Shown here: piece after piece, positions 47,188 to 55,736 of the stretch
How positions within the stretch are numbered: position 1 is the first letter of the stretch
Layout of the letters: every line of letters starts with the position of its first letter
From: Gammaproteobacteria bacterium
GTDB lineage: Bacteria; Pseudomonadota; Gammaproteobacteria; Pseudomonadales; Pseudohongiellaceae
Reading direction: 5' to 3'
DNA length: 64,000 nucleotides
Assembly (NCBI GenBank): GCA_021773355.1
Contig: JAJFKE010000040.1
Span: forward strand, 117,686 to 181,685
Translations under genes and position numbers: made by a program
Notes under the pieces: model-generated
What the model saw: only the letters and a program-made list of their open reading frames with translations
The model's database searches: none
What the model was told of the DNA's origin: nothing

Positions 47188-47253
47188 CATTTTACGCACA
47201 GCGTTTATCTGCTACCTTTGCTATGCAAACTTACCAAGAAAAGACAGGCAACC

Positions 47254-47973
47254 ATGATTGATCGAGAAATAGATATTCAGACCAAAGACGGAGTGATGAA
47301 CACCTTTATCACCCACCCCGAGGAAGACGGACCCCATCCGCTTATACTGTTCTTGATGGATGCCCCAGGGAAACGCGAGGAATTGCACGACATGGCAAGA
47401 CGGCTTGGTACCTCCGGCTACTATGTGATGTTGCCAAATCTTTATTACCGGCGTGTTCGTGAATTTAAGATTCAGGAATCCGGACGCGAAGTGATGCATG
47501 AGCATATGGATTCCCTTAGCAACGCCATGGTCTGTGAAGATGTACGAACTCTCATAGAATTTGCCGATCAGGATGGTGGCGCAAAGGATGGCAAGCTAGG
47601 CTGTGTCGGCTATTGCATGAGCGGACCTTTCGCATTCGCTGCAGCGGCAGCCTTTTCTGATCGTATTGCCGCCAGCGCATCCTTTCACGGAGTGCATCTG
47701 TTTTCCGACAAAGCCGATTCTCCCCATCTAGACGCGCACAAGATAACAGGCGAAATGTACTTCGGCTGTGCCGAGACCGATGAGTATGCGCCGAAAGAAA
47801 TGATAGACGGCCTTGAGGATTATCTCGCGAGCACAGGCATTAACTCGCGCATAGAATGGTATTCGGGAACTGAGCACGGATTTGTTTTCCCAAAACGTGA
47901 AGGTAAATACCATAAAGCGGCGGCGGAACGGCATTGGGAGCGATTATTGGCCATGTATGGTCGCTGCCTCTAG
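47254..47973 (+). CDS. Dienelactone hydrolase family protein
   Basis: A protein of 239 aa from ATG 47254; in-frame codons upstream to 47218 are unlikely. Alpha/beta hydrolase with catalytic Cys121 in GCVGYCMSGPFAFA, as in dienelactone hydrolase, and the His in GTEHGFVFP. HPLILFLMDAPGKREEL and DMARRLGTSGYYVMLPNLYYR are typical of the family. Hydrolyses lactones or small esters in the cytoplasm; exact substrate unknown. It is divergent from the MBL gene. Confidence 0.85.
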   Translation: MIDREIDIQTKDGVMNTFITHPEEDGPHPLILFLMDAPGKREELHDMARRLGTSGYYVMLPNLYYRRVREFKIQESGREVMHEHMDSLSNAMVCEDVRTLIEFADQDGGAKDGKLGCVGYCMSGPFAFAAAAAFSDRIAASASFHGVHLFSDKADSPHLDAHKITGEMYFGCAETDEYAPKEMIDGLEDYLASTGINSRIEWYSGTEHGFVFPKREGKYHKAAAERHWERLLAMYGRCL

Positions 47974-48058
47974 CAGCCTATTTCACCGTGTTCGCCACCC
48001 TAGCATCCAGTACCAGGAATGGCCTCCCAGTAGCTGTTAGGATTTAGGCCTCGCGAAA

Positions 48059-49087
48059 GTGGAGCTAGTGTTACTACATCTTCTGCTGTTTCTGTCAGCA
48101 TTGCTACGTGGTTATTGTTCAAGTCGATTTCTTCAACCTTTAGGTATCTGGAAAACTGGTCTGCCCTCTATGAGAAACTACACTCCTCTTAGTTCACAGC
48201 AGTTGCGCGAGTTAGCGACCTTGGCATCGGCGGGTGTATCAATTGCAGAAGCTTGGGAAAAATCCAGCGCCAAAGATCACCTTGCTGGCAATTCAGTACT
48301 TGCTCTGCTGAAACGGGGCAGAAGCCTGTCGGAAGCGCTTTTCCAGTTTGGCTTGCTGAGTCCTTCTCAAAAAATAGTGCTGGCTGCCGCAGAAAACTGC
48401 GGAGAACTGTCCGCCGCTCTATTGCGATTCGCTACCGATAATGAAAATAGGGCAGCGCATAAGAAGCTATTGAGTTCAAAAATGCGCAGCGCTTATTTGC
48501 TACTCCTGGTAGGTTGGGGCAGCGGGATGATTGCCAACGGAGTCGCAGATCCGGACAGTATTGGCTCGCTATTTCTCCTCAATACAGCCAAATGCCTAGT
48601 CGCCTATTGGATCCTACGGCAGCTGCTCAAGATGGGCTTGCAGGACGCCTGGTGGTGGTTTCGATTGGTCTGGAAATACGGAGGACGCGGCAGCAGCAAC
48701 TATCAATATGCTTTCATTATTCACTGGCTGGGTTTATTGGGTAGTCAGTTACGCGCAGGTATTGACGCGTCGACGGCGCTGACTGCGATGCAAGGATTGA
48801 TCCCTGTGCCAGCCTATCGAGCGGCGATAACAAATGCCGCGTGTGACACCGAGAAAGGGCGGCCCCTTAGTGTCTCGCTGGCACAAAACGACCTATTACC
48901 AAATCAGGAACTGGAGCAGGTATTTTCCGCAGCTGAAGCCAGTGGGAAAATTGCAGACAACATCAAGCATCAATCACTGTTGGCGCAACAAAAGCTTGAC
49001 CTCAACATAGCCAGTTTTATTTTTTGGAGTCCAAAACTCGCCTACGTTTTTTGCGCAGTAGTGGCTTCCTCAATGGTATTTTTCTAA
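48059..49087 (+). CDS. Orphan type II secretion/pilus GspF-like membrane protein
   Basis: A protein of 342 aa with a duplicated T2SF (GspF/PilC) pattern. The first repeat reads LRELATLASAGVSIAEAWEK...RGRSLSEALFQFGLLSPSQKIVLAAAENCGELSAAL (spread over residues 50-122); the second around 220-300 reads LGLLGSQLRAGIDASTAL and LEQVFSAAEASGKIADNI. TM segments at about 145-165, 170-190 and 318-340. GTG start, with a weak ribosome site. No secretion ATPase, pseudopilin or secretin gene is near. It is followed by a strong terminator. Confidence 0.7.
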   Translation: MELVLLHLLLFLSALLRGYCSSRFLQPLGIWKTGLPSMRNYTPLSSQQLRELATLASAGVSIAEAWEKSSAKDHLAGNSVLALLKRGRSLSEALFQFGLLSPSQKIVLAAAENCGELSAALLRFATDNENRAAHKKLLSSKMRSAYLLLLVGWGSGMIANGVADPDSIGSLFLLNTAKCLVAYWILRQLLKMGLQDAWWWFRLVWKYGGRGSSNYQYAFIIHWLGLLGSQLRAGIDASTALTAMQGLIPVPAYRAAITNAACDTEKGRPLSVSLAQNDLLPNQELEQVFSAAEASGKIADNIKHQSLLAQQKLDLNIASFIFWSPKLAYVFCAVVASSMVFF

Positions 49088-49120
49088 AAATTAGATAGCG
49101 TCATGAAAACAAGACACAAA

Positions 49121-49155
49121 AAAAGGACAGACTTTGATCATGAGTCTGTCCTTTT
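49121..49155. terminator. Intrinsic terminator, probably bidirectional
   Basis: AAAAGGACAGACT (49121-49133), 9-nt loop, AGTCTGTCCTTTT (49143-49155): a perfect 13-bp stem flanked by A- and T-runs. It ends the GspF-like gene. Its AAGGACAGACT arm resembles the local REPIN family. Confidence 0.75.
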
Positions 49156-49245
49156 CGTATTTACTTTCTCTACTATTATTTTCTTTTCTTGCTTTTACTC
49201 GCCATCAATTTATTAAATGGAGACCATAAAAATTCCCGCTGTAGT

Positions 49246-50391
49246 CTAAGCAAGAACTTTACGAAACACCTCTACTGCCTTATGCATTTCTTCCCTGCTG
49301 CCCATTGATATCCTACAGTGTGTGTTATGCAGAGGTGGAAAATCACGACCAACCAAAATCTTGTGCTCTAAACATGCGTCACGAAAAACCTTGGCCGGAC
49401 GTCGCAGATTAACGAAGATATGATTGGTGTGAGAGTCTGCCACTTCGAATCCCATGTCGTTAAAAGCAGCTACAACAAAGGCACGAATCTCCGCATTCTC
49501 CTGCCGCTCCCAGTCAATATGTTCTTTATCATTGAATGCCGTAATTGCAGCTATCGCACTCAGCATATTCACATCACCCATGCCCCAGGCACCCCGAACA
49601 GCATCAAGTGTCTGTTCCTGGCCCATCGCATAGCCTACGCGCAGTCCCGCCATGCCGTGAGCCTTGGAAAATGAACGAGTGATAAACACATTTTCAAATT
49701 CCATCGCTAGCGGTAGCGCGGTTTGCATCACATCGTCTGCGGCATAGTTTATATACGCCTCGTCGATTAGCATCTTGGTATTCGGCGATTCACGCTGCAC
49801 GCGACGTATAAAAGCTTCCACTACAGAGGCTGAGTGCACCGTGCCCGTTGGATTATTCGGATTGCAGAAGTACACTAGGCCTGCGCCCGTAGCCGCGGTA
49901 GCCATGCCGTCGATGTTAATACTCCCGGCGCTATCGACTTGAACATTCCTTAGCCCTGCGCCTATTTGTTTGGCGACTTGGTCGCAGGTAGCATAGGTAG
50001 GACCGGCTGAAACCAATGGCTTGCTAGCAGTGCAAAATGCGCGCACTGCGCCGCGCAGAAGCGGGCCAGAACCGGTGGCCAGTATTACGTTGTCAGTTAT
50101 TATGCCATAGCTGTCGGCGAGGGTTGCCACCAACTCGTTTACATGATCTGGCGGATAACCTCGGCCTACACGTTTGGTGACATGGGAGTGGATTGCTTCC
50201 ATCGTCTTGGGGCCAGGACCGCGTGCACTCTCATTTTGGTTGAGTTGCATGATGCCGCCGTCATAAACTTTTTCATCTTCATAACTTGAAGCAGCATTAG
50301 CATGACGACTGGTGAATCCTGCACTTGAAAGAAGTCCGGCAGCGCTGCCAAGACCAACTGTTCCTACGAAACCGCGACGTGTCATTTTCAT
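49246..50391 (-). CDS. Tat-exported PLP aminotransferase (HisC-like)
   Basis: A protein of 381 aa. A twin-arginine signal (TRRGFVGTVGLGSAAGLL, cleavage near residue 33) precedes a fold-type I aminotransferase of the HisC/class I/II kind. Visible: NQNESARGPGPKTMEAI, ATGSGPLLRGA, FCNPNNPTG, LIDEAYINY (Asp210), and the PLP-binding Lys243 in RSFSKAHGMAGLRVGY. The Tat signal implies export as a folded PLP holo-enzyme, unusual for this family. GAGGAGACAAGATC gives the start. It is in tandem with the second Tat aminotransferase (50549). Confidence 0.85.
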   Translation of the reverse strand: MKMTRRGFVGTVGLGSAAGLLSSAGFTSRHANAASSYEDEKVYDGGIMQLNQNESARGPGPKTMEAIHSHVTKRVGRGYPPDHVNELVATLADSYGIITDNVILATGSGPLLRGAVRAFCTASKPLVSAGPTYATCDQVAKQIGAGLRNVQVDSAGSINIDGMATAATGAGLVYFCNPNNPTGTVHSASVVEAFIRRVQRESPNTKMLIDEAYINYAADDVMQTALPLAMEFENVFITRSFSKAHGMAGLRVGYAMGQEQTLDAVRGAWGMGDVNMLSAIAAITAFNDKEHIDWERQENAEIRAFVVAAFNDMGFEVADSHTNHIFVNLRRPAKVFRDACLEHKILVGRDFPPLHNTHCRISMGSREEMHKAVEVFRKVLA

Positions 50392-50456
50392 GATCTTGTC
50401 TCCTCTTTTTGGGGATTCGATGTTTGCTGAAGTAAATTTTCTTGATCGGGAAAAAA

Positions 50457-50529
50457 GGGGTCAGAGTAAAAACTATTTTTTCTGTCTGCAAATATTCTAG
50501 ATAACAGAAATAATTTTTACTCTGACCCC
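50457..50529. repeat. REPIN-like palindrome, GGGGTCAGAGTAAAAA type
   Basis: Long imperfect inverted repeat. Left arm 50457-50485 begins GGGGTCAGAGTAAAAAC and ends TTCTGT; right arm 50504-50529 begins ACAGAAATAATTTTTAC and ends CTGACCCC. It separates the two aminotransferase genes. Its end shares GGGTCAGAGT with the repeats at 47120 and 52008. Confidence 0.7.
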
Positions 50530-50548
50530 CCATTCTTGTTTCTCTTTT

Positions 50549-51895
50549 CTATACCTTGTTTACCGCTGACGCCATGGCATCAAAGACATCTTTGAGCACC
50601 AGACGTGATGAGGCAATATTCATGCGCATATGACCTGCGCCACCGGTGCCGTACATGGAACCCGGATTCAGATAAACACCCGAGTTATGCACTAGCCAAT
50701 CCCGAAAGTATTCTTCTGGAGTCTCTTTGCCATGCTCCTTGTATTGCTCCTGCGCACCGATTGAAGCCATGGTCTTACTGAAATCCAGAAAGGTCATGAA
50801 GGTGCCTTCGTTGCGCGTATAACCCACGGTGGGCATATGCTGCTTAATATAATTTTCAAGCATATCGTGGCTGCCATCGATATAGTCTTTCACCTGCTCG
50901 AACCAATCGACTCCATGCTTGTAGGCAGCCTCATTCGCTACCACACCCAGGGTGCTGACTTCGGCGAAGTGGTACTGATTAACTCGTTCCAGCAATCTGG
51001 GGTTCTTGGAGTAGTAATAAGCATTCTTCATGCCAGCCAGATTAAAAGTCTTGCTGATGGCATTAAAAGAGATGCTGTTATTCACTACCGCCGCGTCAGG
51101 CAAGCTGCCGAAGGGCGTGTATTTGTGTCCTTTGCGAACAAAGTCGGAATGGATTTCATCAGCAAAGACGACAATATTATGATCCAGGCACAGCCTGCCG
51201 ATTCGCAGTAGTTCGTCCTGCGTCCACACATTACCGGTAGGATTTTGCGGGTTACAGACGATCATCGCCCTGACATCCGGGGTCATCTTTGCTTCTAAAT
51301 CTTCCCAATCGATCTCGTAGCGACCATTGACCTTTACCAAGGGACTATCAACCGTAGGAGTAATCGCTTTTCGCGTCATGGTGTAAAAGCCAGAATAAGC
51401 AGGCGTATTGATTAAAACCCTGCCGCTAGGCCCCGCCAGTGAGCGCATTGCGGCGATCATGCCGGCATACACACCGTCGGAGATAACTACGGATTCATTC
51501 GCAAGATCAACACCATGGCGCTCGCCATTCCATTTTACGATTTCATCTCTAAGAGGCTCAGTGGTGCTCATATAGCCCCAACTGTGATGTTCATTACGTT
51601 CGGCAATGGCCTCAGTGATGCAAGGCGCACACTCGAAATCCATGGATGCAACGCCCATGCCGTATTTAAAAGTGCCTTCGGGGTAACGTTTAGGCGGGGA
51701 GTCCCAGCGGGAAGTATTATGATTAACTCGGTCGTAGACCTTATCGAAATCGTATTTACCGTTAGCCATTTTCGAGCTGCTGGCGGCGGAAGCCTGGGTG
51801 GCGCCGGTGGCTAGTCCGCCTGTTGCGCCGGCAAAGGCTGTAAGGCTGGCGTTGCGGATGAATGTTCTTCTATCGATACCTGCGGATTTGGCCAT
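50549..51895 (-). CDS. Tat-exported PLP C-S lyase/aminotransferase (MalY/PatB-like)
   Basis: A protein of 448 aa. A Tat-like signal (DRRTFIRNASLTAFAGATGG, cleavage near residue 38) is followed by a fold-type I PLP domain of the MalY/PatB cystathionine beta-lyase type: MGVASMDFECAPCITEAI, HHSWGYMSTTEPLRDEIVKW, MIVCNPQNPTGNVW, FADEIHSDFV (Asp246), and Lys282 in SFNAISKTFNLAGMK. GAGGGGC precedes the ATG. Exported, possibly acting on sulfur amino acids in the periplasm. Its pairing with another Tat aminotransferase suggests a periplasmic amino-acid route (inference). Confidence 0.85.
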   Translation of the reverse strand: MAKSAGIDRRTFIRNASLTAFAGATGGLATGATQASAASSSKMANGKYDFDKVYDRVNHNTSRWDSPPKRYPEGTFKYGMGVASMDFECAPCITEAIAERNEHHSWGYMSTTEPLRDEIVKWNGERHGVDLANESVVISDGVYAGMIAAMRSLAGPSGRVLINTPAYSGFYTMTRKAITPTVDSPLVKVNGRYEIDWEDLEAKMTPDVRAMIVCNPQNPTGNVWTQDELLRIGRLCLDHNIVVFADEIHSDFVRKGHKYTPFGSLPDAAVVNNSISFNAISKTFNLAGMKNAYYYSKNPRLLERVNQYHFAEVSTLGVVANEAAYKHGVDWFEQVKDYIDGSHDMLENYIKQHMPTVGYTRNEGTFMTFLDFSKTMASIGAQEQYKEHGKETPEEYFRDWLVHNSGVYLNPGSMYGTGGAGHMRMNIASSRLVLKDVFDAMASAVNKV

Positions 51896-52243
51896 TTTTT
51901 GTGCCCCTCATTATTATTAGACCCTTTCGACAGCATATAGGAACTAGAGACAGAGTAAAGTCATTCTGCACTAGAAAATAGCTGTATTTTAACGGTTTGA
52001 ATAGATTGGGCTCAGAGTAAATAGTCAGTAATTTAGGAGATTGTCGGCCCGGTTTCAAAGTTCGTTCGGGGGCCTATTCCTGGCAACATGGGGTAGGCCC
52101 CTTGGCGATGTGCAGCCCATGCTTAAGGCAGTACAAAGACCACAGAAAACTTTTCATCAAATTAGTAGCCTACTGACAAGTTCTGTCATCAGTTTGTGGA
52201 TAATTGCTTAGCAACCACAGCGAAACCTGGAGAGGAACTCGCC
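51896..52243. other. 348-bp intergenic region
   Basis: Divergent promoter region between the MalY-like gene and the ABM gene. It holds the dispersed repeat copy at 52008-52073 and otherwise nothing identifiable. Confidence 0.45.
52008..52073. repeat. Dispersed repeat (GGGCTCAGAGT type), copy 2
   Basis: Second copy of the 47120-47187 repeat, same orientation, also upstream of a minus-strand gene. Translated on the minus strand, both copies give a similar short peptide (KLLTIHSDPNFF and KLLTIYSEPNLF), which is why spurious N-terminal extensions appear in the frames upstream of the MBL and MalY genes. Confidence 0.6.
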
Positions 52244-52567
52244 ATGCCACTTAGTGTTGCTTTGTCCTTAGTCGTCACTTCGGAATTATCTATTCGAGAA
52301 GGAAAGCTGGATGAGTTTCTTAGCCTGGTGAATACAGGGCTTGAAGTAAGCCGAAATTTTTCAGGAAACCAAAGCTTCGATATCTACCTGGAAAAAGAAA
52401 ACTCGGGGAAAGTGCTATTCATCGAACGCTGGGAATCGGAACAGCATTTCCAGAAGTATTTTCTATGGCGACTCGAACAGGGGGACCTTGACGACTTAGA
52501 GCCCTACTTCAGCGCCCCACCTGTTATGCGCCAATACGGCGCAGCAAGTAAAGCGGGGCCAAACTAA
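52244..52567 (+). CDS. Antibiotic biosynthesis monooxygenase (ABM) domain protein
   Basis: A protein of 107 aa from ATG 52244, chosen because GGAGAGGAACTCGCC directly precedes it. One dimeric alpha-beta barrel of the ABM type: IREGKLDEFLSLVNTGLEVSR, FDIYLEKENSGKVLFIERWESEQHFQKYF and a C-terminal LEPYFSAPPVMRQYG. Members act as small monooxygenases or quinone-handling proteins. It is convergent with the selenoprotein redoxin gene, 70 bp apart. Confidence 0.75.
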   Translation: MPLSVALSLVVTSELSIREGKLDEFLSLVNTGLEVSRNFSGNQSFDIYLEKENSGKVLFIERWESEQHFQKYFLWRLEQGDLDDLEPYFSAPPVMRQYGAASKAGPN

Positions 52568-52637
52568 AGTGCTTCGCGTTTTAAAGTGGCTTGCCAAGTT
52601 CAGCAAATCAAGGAAAAGGCGCAGATTTATTCAGACG

Positions 52638-53786
52638 CTAACGCGCGCTTGCACGCTGCCGGTCGGGATTATCGATATCCAGTGTCAATAAAACAGGAAG
52701 ACTGGTGGGTAGATAGCAGATCGCGTCGTCGCAGGCTTGAAACTGAAACGAGCCAGACAGGGTCAGCGTGTCCATCTGCTCCATTATTCCTTCGGCGGTT
52801 TCAGAGGCGTCCACCACAATCTCCTGTAGCAGCGTGAAGCTCTGCTGATAGACCGGGACAAATTCATCTAGCGGCACAAAATGATAAATCTCTGATTCTG
52901 GAAATTCTACCGGCTCGAATCGCAGCAGTGGGTCCGGCTCGAACGTGAGTCCTATCACTCGATAGCCCAAAGCCTCGGCACCCGGTGCATACACATGCAT
53001 ATGCTCATTGGGAACCACATCGACAGCAACAGAGAATCGACTGCCCGCGGTTATCGATGAGTTACTCGGGTAGGCGGTAAATTTCAATTGCGCGGTGGAG
53101 CCTTCAATCGCGGCAACCGGCGAAACACCTATGCCCATCTTCAACATCACATTCGAGGTGGTGTTTCGTTCCCGATAAAACTCTTCGAAGAATCTTGCAC
53201 TAACCCGACCGTCTGCATCCAACACAAACGTACCCGGGTAGGGCGTGCCAACGATCAGATTACTGGCACCAAACATAGACACGTATTTGGCCACGTCGGC
53301 AACCACAGCTGGATCGTCGGCGTTAGGCCCAAGGCCTTCGGTGGCGACGGTATTGAGAATGCCAAATTCGCTAATCACCGCAGAGTCATCATCGGCTAAG
53401 AGAGGGAAGCTAATACCGCGGCGCTGGGCAAATTCGGCCAGCACTTCGGGTGAGTCATAGCTAATGGCGGCCACACCAATGCCGGAGGCGCTTAGCTCTT
53501 CGAGACGGTCCTGCAACTCCACGAGCTGCGCTTTACAGTAAGGTCACCAATCCGCCGAACGGTGGAACAACAGCATGGTTCCATTCGGTCCTGCGATAGA
53601 TTCCAGAGTTTGGTTTTGCCCGTACTGATCTTTGAGATTGAATGCGGGTACGGCCTCGCCGATTTGCGGACCAAGCCTGGCGACGTCGATCTCGGTTCTG
53701 CTTTGTGCAGACGCCCATGCTGAAAAGCCCAGCAACGCGGCACAGCAAATTACGCAACAAGCCACTTTTAGAATTATTGTTCTCAT
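52638..53786 (-). CDS. Selenoprotein: redoxin (UxxC) fused to DsbD-alpha-like domain
   Basis: A 382-aa protein if the in-frame UGA at 53544-53546 is read as selenocysteine. Signal peptide (about 1-27), thioredoxin-fold redoxin domain with active site Trp-Sec81-Pro-Tyr-Cys84, then PLLADDDSAVISEFG, and a C-terminal domain (about 200-375) resembling DsbD alpha with Cys352 and Cys357 (QACDDAICYLP). The UGA sits exactly where homologs have Cys, and the frame is open for 80 codons before and 300 after. AGGA precedes ATG 53786. A plain nonsense mutation would leave no reason for such conservation. Periplasmic thiol redox role. Confidence 0.8.
53511..53538 (-). other. Candidate bacterial SECIS hairpin (redoxin selenoprotein)
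   Basis: Starting 6 nt after the UGA, CUGU and AGCUC can pair with GAGUU and GCAG around a GUG apical loop 22-24 nt past the UGA, with a 7-nt bulge (AAAGCGC); an alternative outer stem CUGUAA/UUGCAG exists. The distance fits bacterial SECIS elements, but the fold is less regular than the one at 63400. Confidence 0.45.
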
Positions 53787-53810
53787 ATCGAAGAATCCTA
53801 TCATAAAAAA

Positions 53811-53892
53811 AGGAGACGGATTTATTTAGTTTGTTTAGTTAGAGCAATTAAAGTCAAGTTGTCGAGCTGACAACCAAATAAATCTGTCCCCT
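53811..53892. repeat. REPIN-like palindrome, copy 3
   Basis: Arms AGGAGACGGATTTATTT (53811-53827) and AAATAAATCTGTCCCCT (53876-53892), 15 of 17 complementary, with inner hairpin GTTGTC/GACAAC (53858-53874). Same family as 45392 and 46025. It sits between the selenoprotein and the second PQQ enzyme. Confidence 0.7.
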
Positions 53893-53897
53893 TTTTG

Positions 53898-55736
53898 CTA
53901 TGGCAGCGCATAGACAAACATGGTATGACCAACATTGTGCACGCCGGTGAGTGCGCTCAACCCCAGTTGTCCTGCATGCTGCGCCGCTGCCTGGGTACCG
54001 CTGGGCGCAATCACCGCGACAAATTGTTTGCCGTCTACGGCGAAGGAAATCGGCGCCATATCGCTGGCACCATTCAGAATAGTCTGCCACAGCGTTTCGC
54101 CGGTCCACTGGTCCAGGGCGTGAAAACGTCGATTGGTATCGGCAGCAAACAACAGACCTCCGCCGGTGGTTAACATACCGTATAGCGGAGTCTCCCGCTC
54201 CAGCCGCCACAGCGTCTTGCCGGTGGTCACATCGATGGCTTCCGGTTGTCCCAATTGCGCCGCCGGGCTGGGCACAGTTGCGCTGTAGGTAGTGTTGTAA
54301 CCTGTTTCCAGCGTGGGCTCTGCCGAACGCATGGACATCACCGAGCAGGGACCATTGAAAGCCGGCACGTAATAGGCGTTGGTGAGGGGGCTGTAAGCAC
54401 CCTGTGGAATCTGTCGATTCTCTCTGCAAATGGTTGTTTCGCGGCCTTCTTCGGCCAGCATGATCGCGTCGGGCTCGGTGGTGTAAGCGCCAGTTGCGCC
54501 ATCGTAACTCTGGATGACATTCTGATAGGCCGTTGGTCTGGCATACAGAAAGCTGCCATCGGTTCTGTCGTACACATAAAAGATGGCGTCCTTGGAGAAG
54601 GAACCTATGACCAATTCTCTGGTCTGGGTGGAATCGATATCGGGATTCTGCCCTAGAGAATTAGGTGGACTGGGATTCACCCTTGCATCAACCAGAATTC
54701 GATCGTAGACAGAATCATCGTTCCACATATCGGAGTGATGCTGAGCCCACCAAACCAATTCGCCAGTGCGGTGGTCCAGGGCCACGGTTGAACCCTGATA
54801 CAAACGGTCAGGCCACTCACCATTGGTGCCGGCCAAGCCTGGTTGCTGTGGCGCACTGGAACCCACACCAAAAATAAACAGGCCACGTTCACTGTCCACC
54901 GCTGGTGTCATCCAGGGCGACATATTGCGGCGACGCTCTAAAGGATAAATCTGCGGATCATCACCCCAGGTGCGATGCATGGGGTCTTGTGCAGTGGGGC
55001 TGGTATACCAGCGCCATAGCAGATCGCCGTTCTCAACATCATAGGCCGACATATGACAGGGATCGGCGGCAGTCCATGCGGTGCAGTTATAGGGCACCAC
55101 CACAGAGCCGCCAAAAGCTACCGGCGCACCGCTGGGTTGTTGTCCGCTGCGGTAGTCGGTCATGGCTGACTCCCACAATAGTGTGCCCGTAGCAGGACTC
55201 AACGCGAACAGGGTGCCGTCGGTGGCATGGGAGATTAGTTTGTCTTCATAAATGAACACGCCCCTGCCGCGGTGCACGGAAAGACGCGTATCACCCTGCA
55301 TGATCGCTGCCGGCAGAGGGCGAGCGTATTGCCAGATCATATCGCCGGTGGCGGCATGGTGGGCAGAATATTTCTCATCGGAATGGCGTATATACATGAT
55401 GCCATCGTAGACAGTGGGTTCCACCTGCATGCCGTTGGAACCAAGCGCCGCCGGCGCGAATGTCCAGGACCAGGCCAGTCGTAGCTGAGCTACGTTGTCA
55501 CGATTAATTTGCTCAAGCGGACTGTAGCCCCAGTTATTGTAGCCGCCACGCCACATCAACCAATCATCGGGATCTGGATTATTCAGCATCTCCTGAGTCA
55601 GGGGACGAAAGGCTATTGGCGCCGAGCTCTGCCCATAAACACTGGCACCGAAGGTCACCACGCTTGCAAACAGCAACAGTAGACTTTGCCTTGCTAATCT
55701 TGGGCCTAACAAATCTCGCACGGGTGAGTCAGTCAT
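53898..55736 (-). CDS. PQQ-dependent alcohol dehydrogenase-like quinoprotein
   Basis: A protein of 612 aa. Signal or anchor segment (about 15-35), then a quinoprotein propeller: WLMWRGGYNNWGYSPLEQIN, LRLAWSWTFAP, DHRTGELVWWAQHHSDMWNDDS, DVTTGKTLWRLE, DQWTGETLWQTILNG. A CxxxxxxxC segment (NCTAWTAADPC) is present. It resembles methanol/ethanol-type PQQ enzymes more than the 34834 glucose-type paralog. Periplasmic oxidation of alcohols is likely; substrate unknown. No cytochrome gene is adjacent. Confidence 0.8.
   Translation of the reverse strand: MTDSPVRDLLGPRLARQSLLLLFASVVTFGASVYGQSSAPIAFRPLTQEMLNNPDPDDWLMWRGGYNNWGYSPLEQINRDNVAQLRLAWSWTFAPAALGSNGMQVEPTVYDGIMYIRHSDEKYSAHHAATGDMIWQYARPLPAAIMQGDTRLSVHRGRGVFIYEDKLISHATDGTLFALSPATGTLLWESAMTDYRSGQQPSGAPVAFGGSVVVPYNCTAWTAADPCHMSAYDVENGDLLWRWYTSPTAQDPMHRTWGDDPQIYPLERRRNMSPWMTPAVDSERGLFIFGVGSSAPQQPGLAGTNGEWPDRLYQGSTVALDHRTGELVWWAQHHSDMWNDDSVYDRILVDARVNPSPPNSLGQNPDIDSTQTRELVIGSFSKDAIFYVYDRTDGSFLYARPTAYQNVIQSYDGATGAYTTEPDAIMLAEEGRETTICRENRQIPQGAYSPLTNAYYVPAFNGPCSVMSMRSAEPTLETGYNTTYSATVPSPAAQLGQPEAIDVTTGKTLWRLERETPLYGMLTTGGGLLFAADTNRRFHALDQWTGETLWQTILNGASDMAPISFAVDGKQFVAVIAPSGTQAAAQHAGQLGLSALTGVHNVGHTMFVYALP

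Noticed and set aside
52638..53522. Separate truncated redoxin gene, or pseudogene caused by a nonsense mutation
   Set aside because: The UGA is the sole interruption, sits exactly at the active-site Cys, and a second gene in the window shows the same pattern.
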